A DNA stretch of 64,000 bases. Source: Sphaerisporangium sp. TRM90804 (GTDB taxonomy: Bacteria; Actinomycetota; Actinomycetes; Streptosporangiales; Streptosporangiaceae). Below the pieces are notes generated by a model, which searched no databases, was not told where the DNA came from, and was given only the letters and a program-made list of their open reading frames with translations. Below, piece after piece: positions 1 to 9,505 of this stretch. A program made the position numbers and the translations under genes. How positions within the stretch are numbered: the first letter of the stretch is position 1; every line of letters starts with the position of its first letter. Where the stretch lies: positions 310,001 to 374,000 of the forward strand of contig NZ_JARWAC010000015.1 in assembly GCF_029846175.1 (NCBI RefSeq). The letters are read 5' to 3'.

Positions 1-152
1 GTGTCGAACAGGCGCACCCCGGCCGCCCACGCCGCACCGACCGCCTCGACGGCCTGCTCGTCGCTGACGGCCGAGAACAGGTTGCCGATCGGCGCGCCGC
101 CGAACCCGAAGCGCGTCACCCGCGCCCCGCGGCCCACGATGGCGTCTTGCAC
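1..152 (-). CDS. Aldo/keto reductase, probable L-fucose dehydrogenase (N-terminus only)
   Basis: Only the first 50 codons are inside the window; the gene continues past base 1. The GTG start at 152 follows a GAGGAG ribosome site. The visible N-terminus has the start of an aldo/keto reductase barrel: TRFGFGGAPIGNLF followed by AVGAAWAAGVRLFDT, the strand leading to the cofactor pocket and the Asp of the catalytic tetrad region. This form is typical of the D-threo-aldose / L-fucose dehydrogenase branch. It is the last visible gene of the fucose operon, where an NAD(P)-dependent oxidation of L-fucose to the lactone would be the first catabolic step. Family assignment is good; the substrate is inferred from the neighbours. 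Confidence 0.75.
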   Translation of the reverse strand, partial: MQDAIVGRGARVTRFGFGGAPIGNLFSAVSDEQAVEAVGAAWAAGVRLFD

Positions 153-205
153 TGTCGTCTCCTCATGTCTCGGTGATCGCGGCGGCCCGCGCCGCCCCGA
201 CCCGC

Positions 206-508
206 CTACATCTTCCAGACCTCCCGCAGGCGGATCGCCGAGGGGTCGAAGTCTCTGTCCAGGAAGCGGTTCATGCGACTCTGCCAGGCCTGGTCGGCGG
301 CGCTGTCGCGCATCCGCTCCTGCATGGCCGCCCAGTCGTCCACCTCGACGACGTGGAACAGGTCGAGCCCGTCGCGCCAGATGGTCCACGAGCGCACTCC
401 GGCCTCGCGCATGTCGGCCTCGAGCTCGGCCGGGATGGTCGCGTGCTCGCGCTCGTAGGCCTCCTCGGCCCCGGGCTTGAGCCGGGTGCGCAGGGCGATC
501 CGCGGCAT
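206..508 (-). CDS. L-rhamnose/L-fucose mutarotase family protein (DUF718)
   Basis: A 100-residue protein of the RhaM family, small ferredoxin-like-fold enzymes that interconvert the alpha and beta anomers of deoxy-hexoses. It begins MPRIALRTRLKPG and contains WTIWRDGLDLFHVVE and a C-terminal REVWKM, all family hallmarks; the length matches. The ATG at 508 follows GGGAGG. It lies between the permease gene and the aldo/keto reductase, so it probably supplies the right anomer of the imported sugar to the dehydrogenase. The closest named enzyme is rhamnose mutarotase, but the operon points to L-fucose. Confidence 0.85.
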   Translation of the reverse strand: MPRIALRTRLKPGAEEAYEREHATIPAELEADMREAGVRSWTIWRDGLDLFHVVEVDDWAAMQERMRDSAADQAWQSRMNRFLDRDFDPSAIRLREVWKM

Positions 509-561
509 CAGCGACCGCCTCCCGCGTGCGCGGGATGCGGGGAACATAGGTGACTCATCAG

Positions 562-1602
562 CTACTCCTGTGCCTTTCCACTGGTCAGACGGGCGAGCAT
601 CAGCGCGATGAGGATGATGCCTCCGTAGATGGCCTGGATCCACTGGGCGGACACGCCGGCCAGGGTGAGGATGTTGTTGATCAGCCCGAGGACGAGCACG
701 CCGCACAGGGCGCCGAACAGCGTTCCCTTGCCGCCGTCCAGCACGACGCCGCCGATGACCGCAGCCGCGAACACGGTGAAGATCATGCCGTCGCCCTGCC
801 CCGCCGCGACCGAGCCCAGCCGGCCGGTCATGAGCAGGCCCGCGAGCGCGGCCAGCAGGCCGCCGATGACGAACACCGTCCACAGCACGCGGTCGGTGCG
901 CACGCCCGCCGCGCGGGCCGCGTCGACGTTGCCGCCGATCGCGTAGATCGACCGGCCGTGCCGGAAGTACCCCAGGGTGACGATGCCGACGGCGTAGGCG
1001 ACCGCGCAGATCCAGATGGACGCCGGCAGGCCGAGCCAGCGGGCGTTGCCCAGGTAGAGGAACGACTCGGGCAGCGCGAACAGGTTCTGGCCGCCGGTGA
1101 GGCCGATCTGCAGGCCGCGCAGCACGATCAGCATGCCGAGCGTCACGATGAACGCCGACAGCTTGAACCGCAGGATCAGCAGCCCGTTGAACGCCCCGAC
1201 GGCCGCCCCGATGAGCAGGCAGAGCGGGATGCCCAGGGCCGCGGGCCACTCGAAGCCGAGCCCGCCGGCCGAGACCGGGATGAGCAGCCCGACGGCCAGC
1301 GCGGGCGCCAGGCCGACGGTGGACTCCAGCGACAGGTCGAACTTGCCGGCGATCAGGATCAGCGCCTCGGCCAGCACCAGCAGCGACAGCTCGGTCTGCT
1401 GCTGGAGCACGTTGGTCAGGTTGTCGCCGCTGAGGAACGCCGGTTCGATCAGCGCGCCCACGATGACGAGCAGCACGATCGCGGGGACGAGGGCCAGGTC
1501 GCGGAAGCGCGCCAGCCGTACCGCCCCGCCGCCGGAGGTCCGGCCCTTCGGCGATCCGGGTGAGCCCGGGGAGCCCGGGGACGTCACTGTGGTCTGAGTC
1601 AT
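562..1602 (-). CDS. Sugar ABC transporter permease (RbsC type)
   Basis: A 346-residue integral membrane protein of the ribose/galactose-type permease family, with about ten hydrophobic segments. It carries the family motifs AGKFDLSLEST in the first third and AAAVIGGVVLDGGKGTLFGALCG near the end, the latter being the ATPase-contact region. Residues 1-30 are a Gly/Pro/Ser-rich cytoplasmic tail. Its ATG overlaps the stop of the ATPase gene as ATGA, so the two are translationally coupled. It forms the membrane channel of the importer encoded with the binding protein (3098-4153) and ATPase. The substrate is probably L-fucose or a related deoxysugar, judged from the catabolic genes. Confidence 0.9.
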   Translation of the reverse strand: MTQTTVTSPGSPGSPGSPKGRTSGGGAVRLARFRDLALVPAIVLLVIVGALIEPAFLSGDNLTNVLQQQTELSLLVLAEALILIAGKFDLSLESTVGLAPALAVGLLIPVSAGGLGFEWPAALGIPLCLLIGAAVGAFNGLLILRFKLSAFIVTLGMLIVLRGLQIGLTGGQNLFALPESFLYLGNARWLGLPASIWICAVAYAVGIVTLGYFRHGRSIYAIGGNVDAARAAGVRTDRVLWTVFVIGGLLAALAGLLMTGRLGSVAAGQGDGMIFTVFAAAVIGGVVLDGGKGTLFGALCGVLVLGLINNILTLAGVSAQWIQAIYGGIILIALMLARLTSGKAQE

Positions 1603-3101
1603 CGCGCGTCGACACCTTCCATGACCGCCACGAGGTCGGCGTCCGACCAGCCGCGTGGCACCTCCTTCACGACCTGACCGTGGAACATCACCAGCACGCG
1701 GTCGCAGATGCGCAGGTCGTCCAGCTCGTCGGAGACGAGCACGGCTCCCGCGCCGCGTTCGGCGGCGTCCTCGACGGCTCCCAGCAGTGCTTGCTTGGCC
1801 CGCACGTCCACCCCGGCGGTGGGGTCGATCACGACCAGCGCGCGGGGCTCGTCGGCCAGGGCGCGGGCCATGACGACCTTCTGCGCGTTGCCGCCGGACA
1901 GGTCGCCGACCGGCTGCGCCGGCCCGGTGGTCGCGATGGCCAGCTCCTCGATCATCCGCTCGCCCTTGGCGCGCCGCAGGGAGGGGGACACCGCCCCGAA
2001 CCGGCCCAGCTTGTGGGCGATCGGCAGGGTGGCGTTCTCGGCGATCGACAGCAGCGGCACGAAGCCCTCCTTGTGCCGGTCCCGGGGGACGAATCCCAGA
2101 CCGGCGCGCAGCGCCGAGGACACGTCCCCCGGGCGCGGCCGGGTGCCGTTGACCGTCACCGTGCCGCTGTCGGGGACGTGCAGCCCGACGAGCGTCTCCG
2201 CCAGCCCGACCTTGCCGCTGCTGCCCGACCCGGCCAGCCCCACGATCTCGCCCGCGCGGACGCTCAGGTCGACGTCGTGGTAGCGGCCGGCCAGGGTGAG
2301 CTTCTCGGCGCCGAGCACGACCGGGGCCCCGGCGTCGGTCGCGCGGGCGCGGGCCTGGTAGCCGGCCGCGGCCTCGCCGGTCATGGCCGACACCAGCTCG
2401 TCGTGCGGGAGCTCCGCCACGGCGCTGGTGAGCACGTGCCGGGCGTCGCGGAACACCGTGACCGACTGGCAGACGCGGTACACCTCGTCCAGGTGGTGCG
2501 AGATGAACATCATCGTCACGCCCTGCGCGCGCAGCGCCCTCATCCGCTCGAAGAGCCGCTCGATGGCGGGGCCGTCGAGCTGCGCCGTCGGCTCGTCCAG
2601 GATAATGAAGCGGGCGCCGAACGACAGGGCGCGCGCGATCTCCAGGAGCTGGCGCTGCTCGACGTCCAGGTCGCCGGCCATGCGTCCGGCGTCGACCCGC
2701 ACGCCGTACTGGTCGAGCAGGTCACGGGCCCTGGCGCGCAGGGCGCGCCAGTTGATCGCCCCGCGGCCGGCCTGGCGGTTGAGGAACAGGTTCTCCGCCA
2801 CCGTGAGCGTGGGGATGATCGTCGACCGCTGGTAGACGCAGGCGACGTTGCTCCGCCAGCCGTCCCGGTCGGCCGGTGCGGGCGCCGGGCGCCCGGCGAA
2901 GAGCACCCGGCCCGCGTCCGGGCGTTGCAGGCCGGTCAGGATGGAGACCAGCGTCGACTTGCCGGCCCCGTTGCGCCCGACGAGCGCGTGCGTCTCACCC
3001 TCGGCGATGGTGATCCCCGCGTCGTCGAGCGCCGTCGTGGGCCCGTAGCGTTTGGTGATGTTCCTGGCCTCGACGGCCGGGGACGAGGTGTCTGACATCA
3101 C
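1599..3101 (-). CDS. Sugar ABC transporter ATPase, two NBDs (RbsA type)
   Basis: A 500-residue ATPase with two nucleotide-binding domains, as usual for ribose-type importers. NBD1 has a Walker A GRNGAGKST near residue 42 and IILDEPTAQLD as Walker B, but its signature reads LDVEQRQLL rather than LSGGQ. NBD2 has a degenerate Walker A (GLAGSGSSGK) and an intact LSGGNAQK signature, so one composite ATP site is weakened; such asymmetry is common in this family. GTG at 3101 overlaps the stop of the binding-protein gene; the ATG at 3098 is an equally possible start. It is coupled to the permease gene downstream. Confidence 0.9.
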   Translation of the reverse strand: MMSDTSSPAVEARNITKRYGPTTALDDAGITIAEGETHALVGRNGAGKSTLVSILTGLQRPDAGRVLFAGRPAPAPADRDGWRSNVACVYQRSTIIPTLTVAENLFLNRQAGRGAINWRALRARARDLLDQYGVRVDAGRMAGDLDVEQRQLLEIARALSFGARFIILDEPTAQLDGPAIERLFERMRALRAQGVTMMFISHHLDEVYRVCQSVTVFRDARHVLTSAVAELPHDELVSAMTGEAAAGYQARARATDAGAPVVLGAEKLTLAGRYHDVDLSVRAGEIVGLAGSGSSGKVGLAETLVGLHVPDSGTVTVNGTRPRPGDVSSALRAGLGFVPRDRHKEGFVPLLSIAENATLPIAHKLGRFGAVSPSLRRAKGERMIEELAIATTGPAQPVGDLSGGNAQKVVMARALADEPRALVVIDPTAGVDVRAKQALLGAVEDAAERGAGAVLVSDELDDLRICDRVLVMFHGQVVKEVPRGWSDADLVAVMEGVDAR

Positions 3102-4153
3102 TTGACCTGGTTGCCCCAGAGCGCCGGGTCGTCGACGTTCTCCTTGGTGACGAGCGGGGCCGGAAGCTGGTCCTCCAGGCGACCGCCGCCGACGTCGACG
3201 ATCGTGCTGTCGTGGTCGGTCGGGCCGGGCGCGAAGGTCTTGCCCTCAAGCGCGGCCTTGGCGTAGAACAGCGCCCACTTGGCGTACAGGTCGGCGGGCT
3301 GGGAGACCGTGGCGTCGATCTGGCCGTCGCGGATGGCCTGGAACTCCTGCGGGATCCCGTCGTTGGAGACGATGAAGATGTGCTTGGGGTCGGTCGGCGG
3401 CACCAGCAGGTTCTTGGACTTCAGCACCTGCAGCGTCGGGGCGAGGAAGACGCCGCCGGCCTGCATGTAGATGCCGTTGATGTCGGGGTGCTGGGTGAGC
3501 CGGGTCTGCAGCGCGGCGGCGGCCTTGGTGCCCTCCCACTCGGTGGGCTCGGCGAAGACCTCGATCTCGGGGAACTTCGTCTTCATGCACTCGGCGAACG
3601 CCTCGGAGCGGTCGCGGCCGTTGACCGACGCCAGCGAGCCCTGGAACTCGACGACCTTGCCCTTGCCCTTGAGCTGCTCGCCGAGGAACTCACACGCTTT
3701 CTGCCCGTAGGCGCGGTTGTCGGCGCGGACCACCATGTACGTCTTGCCCTTGTCGGGCCGGGTGTCCACGGTGACCACCGGGATGTTCTTGGCGGCGAGC
3801 TGGTCGAGCGTAGTGGCGATGGCGCCGGTGTCCTGCGGCGCCATGACGATGGCCTTGGCGCCCTGGCTCACCATCGCCTGGGTGTTGGACACCAGCCTGG
3901 CGACGTCGTTCTGCGAGTTGGTGGGCGGCATCAGCTCGATGCCGAGCTCACCGGCCATCTGCGGCACGTACTTGTTGTAGGAGTTCCAGAAGTCGGAGTC
4001 GGCGCGCGGGAAGTCGACGCCGACCTTGCCGCCCGCCGCCGGTGCGGCGGCGCCGCCGGTGGAGGTGGAGGTGGGCGTGTCCGAGCCGCACGCGGACAGG
4101 GCCAGGGTGGCCGTGAACAGCGCGGCGAATATGGCCGACGATCGTGTTCTCAC
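3098..4153 (-). CDS. Sugar-binding lipoprotein of ABC importer
   Basis: A 351-residue periplasmic-binding-protein-like lipoprotein. The signal peptide ends in the lipobox LSAC (Cys near 22), followed by a Ser/Thr/Ala-rich linker. Two alpha/beta lobes of the ribose/galactose-binding type follow, with SNTQAMVSQGAKAIVMAPQD, IPVVTVDTRPDKG and FIVSNDGIPQEFQAI as recognisable family segments. It captures the sugar outside the membrane for the ATPase/permease pair encoded immediately downstream. GTG at 4153 follows GAGG. A 28-bp palindrome (4193-4220) separates it from the SDR gene and may set its expression apart from the enzymes. Confidence 0.9.
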   Translation of the reverse strand: MRTRSSAIFAALFTATLALSACGSDTPTSTSTGGAAAPAAGGKVGVDFPRADSDFWNSYNKYVPQMAGELGIELMPPTNSQNDVARLVSNTQAMVSQGAKAIVMAPQDTGAIATTLDQLAAKNIPVVTVDTRPDKGKTYMVVRADNRAYGQKACEFLGEQLKGKGKVVEFQGSLASVNGRDRSEAFAECMKTKFPEIEVFAEPTEWEGTKAAAALQTRLTQHPDINGIYMQAGGVFLAPTLQVLKSKNLLVPPTDPKHIFIVSNDGIPQEFQAIRDGQIDATVSQPADLYAKWALFYAKAALEGKTFAPGPTDHDSTIVDVGGGRLEDQLPAPLVTKENVDDPALWGNQVK

Positions 4154-4192
4154 TTACCGCCTCGTTTCAACGGGTCGTTCGGGGGGGTGCGT

Positions 4193-4220
4193 CCCCGGAC
4201 CCCCGCGCGGGGGTCCGGGG
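4193..4220. terminator. 28-bp perfect palindrome between SDR and binding-protein genes
   Basis: Two 14-bp arms (CCCCGGACCCCCGC and its complement) abut with no loop. It lies inside the operon just upstream of the binding-protein gene, so it may be an attenuating or mRNA-stabilising hairpin rather than a full terminator. No T-run follows. Confidence 0.6.
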
Positions 4221-4294
4221 TTCTGGTGGGGCTCGCCCGGCGGCGGAGCAGGCCGGGGGGTGAGCGGCGGACGGCGGACGTGCCGCCGACCGCG

Positions 4295-5037
<743 letters not shown>

Positions 5038-5041
<4 letters not shown>

Positions 5042-6336
5042 GGCGCACCACCGTTCCACACGGGACCGTCGGGGTAGGAGTACTCGGCGACGGATTCCGG
5101 GCGCATCGCGGCGCCGAAGCCCGGCGCCTCCGGCGCCCGGTAGCGACCGTCGCGGACGACCACCGGGTCGACGAAGTGCTCGTGCAGGTGGTCGACGTAC
5201 TCGATGACGCGGTCGTCGCGGCTGCCGCTGACGGCCACGTAGTCGAACATCGCCAGGTGCTGCACCAGCTCGCACAGCCCGACGCCGCCCGCGTGCGGGC
5301 AGACCGGGACGCCGAACTTGGCGGCCAGCAGCAGGATGGCGATGTTCTCGTTCACCCCGCCCACGCGCGCCGCGTCGAGCTGCAGGACCGACAGCGAGCC
5401 GGCCTGGAGCATCTGCTTGAACACCACGCGGTTCTGCACGTGCTCGCCGGTGGCGACCTTGATCGGCGCGACGGCCTCGGCGATGGCGGCGTGCCCGAGC
5501 ACGTCGTCGGGGCTGGTCGGCTCCTCGACCCAGTACGGGTCGAACTCGCCGAGCGCGCCGACCCAGGCGATGGCGGAGGCCACGTCCCAGCGCTGGTTGG
5601 CGTCGATGGCGATGCGGAAGCCGGGGCCGCAGACCTCGCGCGCGATGCGCATCCGCCGCCGGTCGTCCTCCAGGTCGGCGCCGACCTTCAGCTTGATCTG
5701 GGTGAAGCCGTCGTCCATGGCCTCCTTGCACAGGCGGCGCAGCTTGTCGTCGTCGTAGCCGAGCCAGCCGGGCGAGGTGGTGTAGGCCGGGTAGCCGCCG
5801 GCCCTGAGGGCGGCGACGCGCTCGGCGCGGCCGGGCTCGGCGCGCCGCAGGATCTCCAGCGCCTCCCCGGGGGTGAGGGCGTCGCTGAGGTAGCGGAAGT
5901 CGACCAGCGCGACGAGGTCCTCCGGGGAGGTCTCGCCGAGCAGCAGCCACAGCGGCTTGCCCTGGATCTTGGCCTCAAGGTCCCACAGCGCGTTCACGAC
6001 CGCCGACAGCGCCATGTGCATGACGCCCTTCTCGGGGCCGAGCCAGCGAAGCTGGGAGTCGTCGACCATCTCCCTGTACAGGGCGCCGAGGTCGCCGGTG
6101 TTCGCACCCACGACGAAGCGCTCCAGCGCCCTGATCGCGTGGGTCTGCACGTCGTTGCCCCGGCCGATGGTGAAGGCCAGGCCGTGCCCGTCGACGCCGG
6201 CGTCGGTCCGCAGGACGACGTAGGCGGCGGAGTAGTCGGGGTCGGGGTTCATCGCGTCGGAGCCGTCGAGCTCACGGGAGGTCGGGAAGCGCACGTCGTG
6301 CGTCTCCAGGGCGGTGATGACCGGCCGGTCGCTCAT
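5038..6336 (-). CDS. L-fuconate dehydratase (enolase superfamily)
   Basis: A 432-residue mandelate-racemase-group enolase-superfamily enzyme, which dehydrates L-fuconate to 2-keto-3-deoxy-L-fuconate. The N-terminal cap has the [20 protein letters not shown] segment typical of fuconate dehydratases (human ENOSF1-like). The barrel shows the KLKVG lysine strand, the metal ligands in [10 protein letters not shown] and [11 protein letters not shown], and the GEHVQNR and [11 protein letters not shown] segments. Start and stop both overlap their neighbours by 4 bp. Together with the SDR and FAH-fold genes it strongly identifies the operon as the non-phosphorylating L-fucose pathway. Confidence 0.92.
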
Positions 6337-7199
6337 GCCTGTCCCACGACCTGGCGCTGACGGCCGAGGCCGTCGATCTCCAGTTCCACCACGTCACCCT
6401 CGCGGAGGTACGGCTGCCCCGGCATTCCCAGCGCGACGCCGGCGGGCGTGCCGGTGTTGATCACGTCGCCCGGCTCCAGCACCATGAACCGGCTGAGGTA
6501 GCGAACGATCTCCGCCACCCCGAAGACCATGTCCTTGGTGCTGCCGTTCTGCCGGGCCTCGCCGTTCACCCACAGCCGCAGCCCGAGGTCCTGCGGGTCG
6601 GGCACCTCGTCGGCGGTCACCAGCCAGGGGCCGAGCGGGTTGAACGTCTCGCACGACTTGCCCTTGTCCCACTGGCCGCCGCGTTCGAGCTGGAACTCGC
6701 GCTCGGAGACGTCGTTGGCGACGGCGTACCCGGCGACGCAGGCCAGCGCCTCCTCCTCGGACTCCAGGTAGCGGGCGGTGCGGCCGATGACGACGGCGAG
6801 CTCGACCTCCCAGTCGGTCTTGACGCTGCCCCGGGGGATCAGCACCTGGTCGTCGGGGCCGACGACGGTGTTCGGCGCCTTCATGAAGACGATCGGCTCG
6901 GTGGGCAGCGGCGCGCCGGTCTCCTCGGCGTGGTCGCGGTAGTTGAGGCCGATGCAAACGATCTTGCCGGGACGCGCGATGGGCGCGCCCAGGCGCGGCG
7001 TCCCGCCCGCGGCCTCCAGAAGCGGCAGCTCGTCGGCGAGCAGCGCGTCGCGGACGCGCGCCACCCGCTCGGAGGCGAGGAAGGCCCCGTCGAGGTCGGC
7101 CCCCTGGCCGAGCAGGCCCCGCAGGTCACGCGGGTTCCCGGCGCCGTCCAGAACCGCGGGACGCTCGTGGCCGGGCGGCCCGACTCGCAGTAGCTTCAC
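6333..7199 (-). CDS. FAH-family hydrolase, probable 2,4-diketo-3-deoxy-L-fuconate hydrolase
   Basis: A 288-residue fumarylacetoacetate-hydrolase-fold protein: a short N-terminal domain, then the catalytic domain from about residue 75. It shows [16 protein letters not shown], the metal-binding [12 protein letters not shown] segment with its Glu and the later Asp in [10 protein letters not shown], and [13 protein letters not shown]. This family cleaves diketo acids; at the end of the L-fucose route it would give pyruvate and L-lactate. It is the first gene of the operon, with a GTG start at 7199 about 40 bp from the predicted promoter. The stop overlaps the dehydratase ATG. Confidence 0.85.
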   Translation of the reverse strand: MKLLRVGPPGHERPAVLDGAGNPRDLRGLLGQGADLDGAFLASERVARVRDALLADELPLLEAAGGTPRLGAPIARPGKIVCIGLNYRDHAEETGAPLPTEPIVFMKAPNTVVGPDDQVLIPRGSVKTDWEVELAVVIGRTARYLESEEEALACVAGYAVANDVSEREFQLERGGQWDKGKSCETFNPLGPWLVTADEVPDPQDLGLRLWVNGEARQNGSTKDMVFGVAEIVRYLSRFMVLEPGDVINTGTPAGVALGMPGQPYLREGDVVELEIDGLGRQRQVVGQA

Positions 7200-7213
7200 G
7201 CGCCCCTCACATT

Positions 7214-7225
7214 CATCGGATGTCT
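7214..7225. promoter_or_regulatory. Operator-like site, downstream copy
   Basis: CATCGGATGTCT is the exact inverted copy of the site at 7287-7298. Each copy is itself a near-palindrome, CATC-S-GATG, of the kind bound by FadR-type GntR repressors. This copy lies just downstream of the predicted fucose promoter, where binding would block transcription. No GntR gene is in the window. Confidence 0.65.
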
Positions 7226-7235
7226 TGTGCAGAGA

Positions 7236-7263
7236 AGACTACGCGTAGATCTAACAGCGTCAA
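7236..7263 (-). promoter_or_regulatory. Predicted promoter of the fucose operon
   Basis: On the minus strand, TTGACG (7263-7258) and TAGTCT (7241-7236) are separated by 16 bp, a good housekeeping-sigma match. It points at the GTG of the first gene (7199) and is bracketed by the two operator-like sites. Confidence 0.6.
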
Positions 7264-7286
7264 GTCCCTCAAGGTCAGAACGGGTG

Positions 7287-7298
7287 AGACATCCGATG
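7287..7298. promoter_or_regulatory. Operator-like site, upstream copy
   Basis: AGACATCCGATG is inverted with respect to 7214-7225; the centres are 73 bp apart, about seven helical turns. It lies about 24 bp upstream of the -35 element. Two phased sites around one promoter suggest repression with looping. Confidence 0.65.
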
Positions 7299-7411
7299 CC
7301 TATCAAGGGCGTTTCGCCGGGCCTTAGTATCGGATCGGGCGTTGTGCACCGTTCCCCCGCGGCCCGCCTGACGACGGCGCGGCCTCGCTTGACGTGCCCG
7401 CACGCCCGTAA

Positions 7412-7425
7412 TAGAACACGTTTCA
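7412..7425. promoter_or_regulatory. KstR-like box upstream of P450
   Basis: TAGAACACGTTTCA matches the pattern TnnAACnnGTTnnA known for KstR, the TetR-family repressor of sterol-catabolism genes in mycobacteria and rhodococci. It is 45 bp upstream of the P450 start. No kstR gene is in the window. Confidence 0.6.
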
Positions 7426-7469
7426 CGCGGTCTCCTGCCAAGCGCTTGATCTGACAATCGGGTGGACAT

Positions 7470-8672
7470 ATGGAAATCAACCTCGTAGACCAGGATCAGT
7501 ACGCACGGCACGGCATTCCGCACGACCAGCTCAAGTGGCTTCGCGCCAACGACCCGGTGTTCTGGCACGAGGGCGACTCCGAGCGCGGCTGGCCCGGCTT
7601 CTGGGCGCTCACCAAGCACGAGGACGTCGTGCACGTCTCGCGCCACTCCGAGCTGTTCTCCTCCAACCGCAGGCTCGCGCTCTTCAACGAGATGCCCGAG
7701 GAGCAGATGGCGCTGCAGCGCCTGATGATGCTCAACCAGGACCCCCCGGAGCACACCCGCAAGCGCTCCCTGGTCAACCGGGGCTTCACCCCGCGCCAGA
7801 TCGGGACGCTGGAGGAGCACATCCGCACGATCTGCCACACGCTGGCCGACGAGGCCGCCGCCAAGGGCGACGTCGACTTCGTCACCGACATCGCCGCGCC
7901 GCTGCCGCTGTACGTGATCTGCGAGCTGCTGGGCGCCCCGGCGGAAGACCGCAACAAGCTCTTCGAGTGGTCGAACCGCATGATCGGCGCCGAGGACCCC
8001 GACTACAACACCACCCCCGAGCAGGGGCAGAACGCCGCGGCGGAGGTCTACGCCTACGCCAACCAGCTCGCGGCCGAGCGCCGTGAGCACCCCCGCCCCG
8101 ACATCGTCACCAAGCTGCTGCAGCCCGACGAGAACGGCGAGACGCTCAGCGAGCAGGAGTTCGACCTGTTCGTGCTGCTGCTCATCGTCGCCGGCAACGA
8201 GACCACGCGCAACGCCGCCTCCGGCGGCATGCTGGCGCTGTTCGAGCACCCCGAGCAGTGGGAGCGCCTGGTGCGCGACCAGTCGCTCGCGGCCACCGCG
8301 GCCGACGAGATCGTCCGGTGGGTGTCGCCGCTGAACCTCTTCCGGCGCACCGCCACGCAGGACACCGTCGTGCGCGGCAAGACGATCAAGGAGAACGACA
8401 AGGTCGTGGTGTTCTACTCCTCGGCCAACCGCGACGAGGACGTCTTCACCGCCCCGCAGTCCTTCGACGTCGGCCGCGACCCCAACCCGCACATCGGCTT
8501 CGGCGGCGGGGGCGCCCACTTCTGCCTGGGCAACCACCTGGCCAAGCTGGAGCTGCGCGTGCTGTTCGAGGTCCTGTCCCAGCGGCTGCCCGGCATCACC
8601 ATGACGGGTGACCCCAAGCGGCTGCGGTCCAACTTCGTCAACGGCATCAAGTCGCTGCCGGTGAAGGTCTGA
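7470..8672 (+). CDS. Cytochrome P450 (CYP125/124/142-like)
   Basis: A 400-residue soluble bacterial P450 monooxygenase. The I-helix has AGNETT (about 241-246, the oxygen-activating Glu/Thr pair), the K-helix ExxR is EIVR (280-283), and the heme loop is FGGGGAHFCLG with the thiolate Cys352. The overall pattern (QDPPEHTRKRSLVNRGFTP, VSPLNLFRRTA) resembles actinobacterial steroid/lipid-chain hydroxylases of the CYP125/CYP124/CYP142 group. A KstR-like box upstream supports a sterol or isoprenoid substrate. It needs a ferredoxin; one is encoded at 23758. The DUF574 methyltransferase gene starts 2 bp after its stop. The family is certain, the subfamily tentative. Confidence 0.9.
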   Translation: MEINLVDQDQYARHGIPHDQLKWLRANDPVFWHEGDSERGWPGFWALTKHEDVVHVSRHSELFSSNRRLALFNEMPEEQMALQRLMMLNQDPPEHTRKRSLVNRGFTPRQIGTLEEHIRTICHTLADEAAAKGDVDFVTDIAAPLPLYVICELLGAPAEDRNKLFEWSNRMIGAEDPDYNTTPEQGQNAAAEVYAYANQLAAERREHPRPDIVTKLLQPDENGETLSEQEFDLFVLLLIVAGNETTRNAASGGMLALFEHPEQWERLVRDQSLAATAADEIVRWVSPLNLFRRTATQDTVVRGKTIKENDKVVVFYSSANRDEDVFTAPQSFDVGRDPNPHIGFGGGGAHFCLGNHLAKLELRVLFEVLSQRLPGITMTGDPKRLRSNFVNGIKSLPVKV

Positions 8673-8674
8673 GA

Positions 8675-9475
8675 GTGCCGCACCGCCCGGCGCCGGAGGG
8701 GGTCGACCCGAACACTCCGAGCGCGGCGCGCATCTACGACTACGCGCTCGGCGGCAAGGACAACTACGCCGCCGACCGCGCCGTGGCCGAGAAGGTGTTC
8801 GCCATGGCCCCGGAGATGCCGGTGATGGCCCGGCAGAACCGCGAGTTCCTCGGCCGCGCGGTGCGTTACCTGGCGGCCGAGGCCGGCGTCCGCCAGTTCC
8901 TGGACATCGGCTCGGGGCTGCCGACCCAGCAGAACGTCCACCAGGTGGTCGAGGAGGCCGCGCCGGGGTCGTCGGTGGTCTACGTCGACTACGACCCCAT
9001 CGTGGTCGCGCACGGGGCGGCGCTGATCGGCACGAGGGACGACGTGGCGTTCGTCCGCGGCGACCTGCGCGAGCTCGACGCCGTCCTGGCCGCTCCCGAC
9101 CTTCGGCGGCTGATCGACTTCGACCGGCCGGTGGCCGTGCTGATGGTGGCCGTCCTGCACTTCGTGCCCGACGGCGACAAGCCGTACGAGGTGGTCTCCC
9201 GCCTGCGCGAGCTCATGGCGCCGGGCAGCTACCTGGCCGTGTCGCACGTGACGCCCGACCCGCACCCGGAGGAGACCGCCGAGCTCGCCGCGGTCTCCAC
9301 CCGGGCCGGCGCGCCCTGGATCGCCCGTTCCCGCGCCGAGATCATGCGGTTCCTCGACGGGTTCGACCTGGTCGAGCCCGGGCTGGTCACCCCGCCGGAA
9401 TGGCGGCCCGGCATCGCCCGCAGGGTCGACCCGGCCAAGATGTGGGTGCTGTCCGGGGTGGGCCGCAGGCGCTGA
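8675..9475 (+). CDS. SAM-dependent methyltransferase, DUF574 family
   Basis: A 266-residue protein of the actinobacterial DUF574 (Methyltransf_19) family. It has the diagnostic N-terminus NTPSAARIYDYALGGKDNYAADR, then a Rossmann methyltransferase core with FLDIGSGLPTQQNVHQ (SAM-binding glycine loop, about 75-90) and YVDYDPIVVAHG. These are abundant paralogues in filamentous actinomycetes and their substrates are mostly unknown. GTG at 8675 comes 2 bp after the P450 stop with no room for a separate promoter, so the two are cotranscribed. A shared modification role is possible but unproven. Confidence 0.88.
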   Translation: MPHRPAPEGVDPNTPSAARIYDYALGGKDNYAADRAVAEKVFAMAPEMPVMARQNREFLGRAVRYLAAEAGVRQFLDIGSGLPTQQNVHQVVEEAAPGSSVVYVDYDPIVVAHGAALIGTRDDVAFVRGDLRELDAVLAAPDLRRLIDFDRPVAVLMVAVLHFVPDGDKPYEVVSRLRELMAPGSYLAVSHVTPDPHPEETAELAAVSTRAGAPWIARSRAEIMRFLDGFDLVEPGLVTPPEWRPGIARRVDPAKMWVLSGVGRRR

Positions 9476-9480
9476 GCGTT

Positions 9481-9499
9481 CCCGGGCCGCCGGCCCGGG
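9481..9499. terminator. Hairpin between convergent genes
   Basis: CCCGGGCC and GGCCCGGG arms with a 3-nt loop sit between the convergent DUF574 and gmd genes; probably a bidirectional terminator. Confidence 0.5.
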
Positions 9500-9505
9500 G
9501 CCGGC

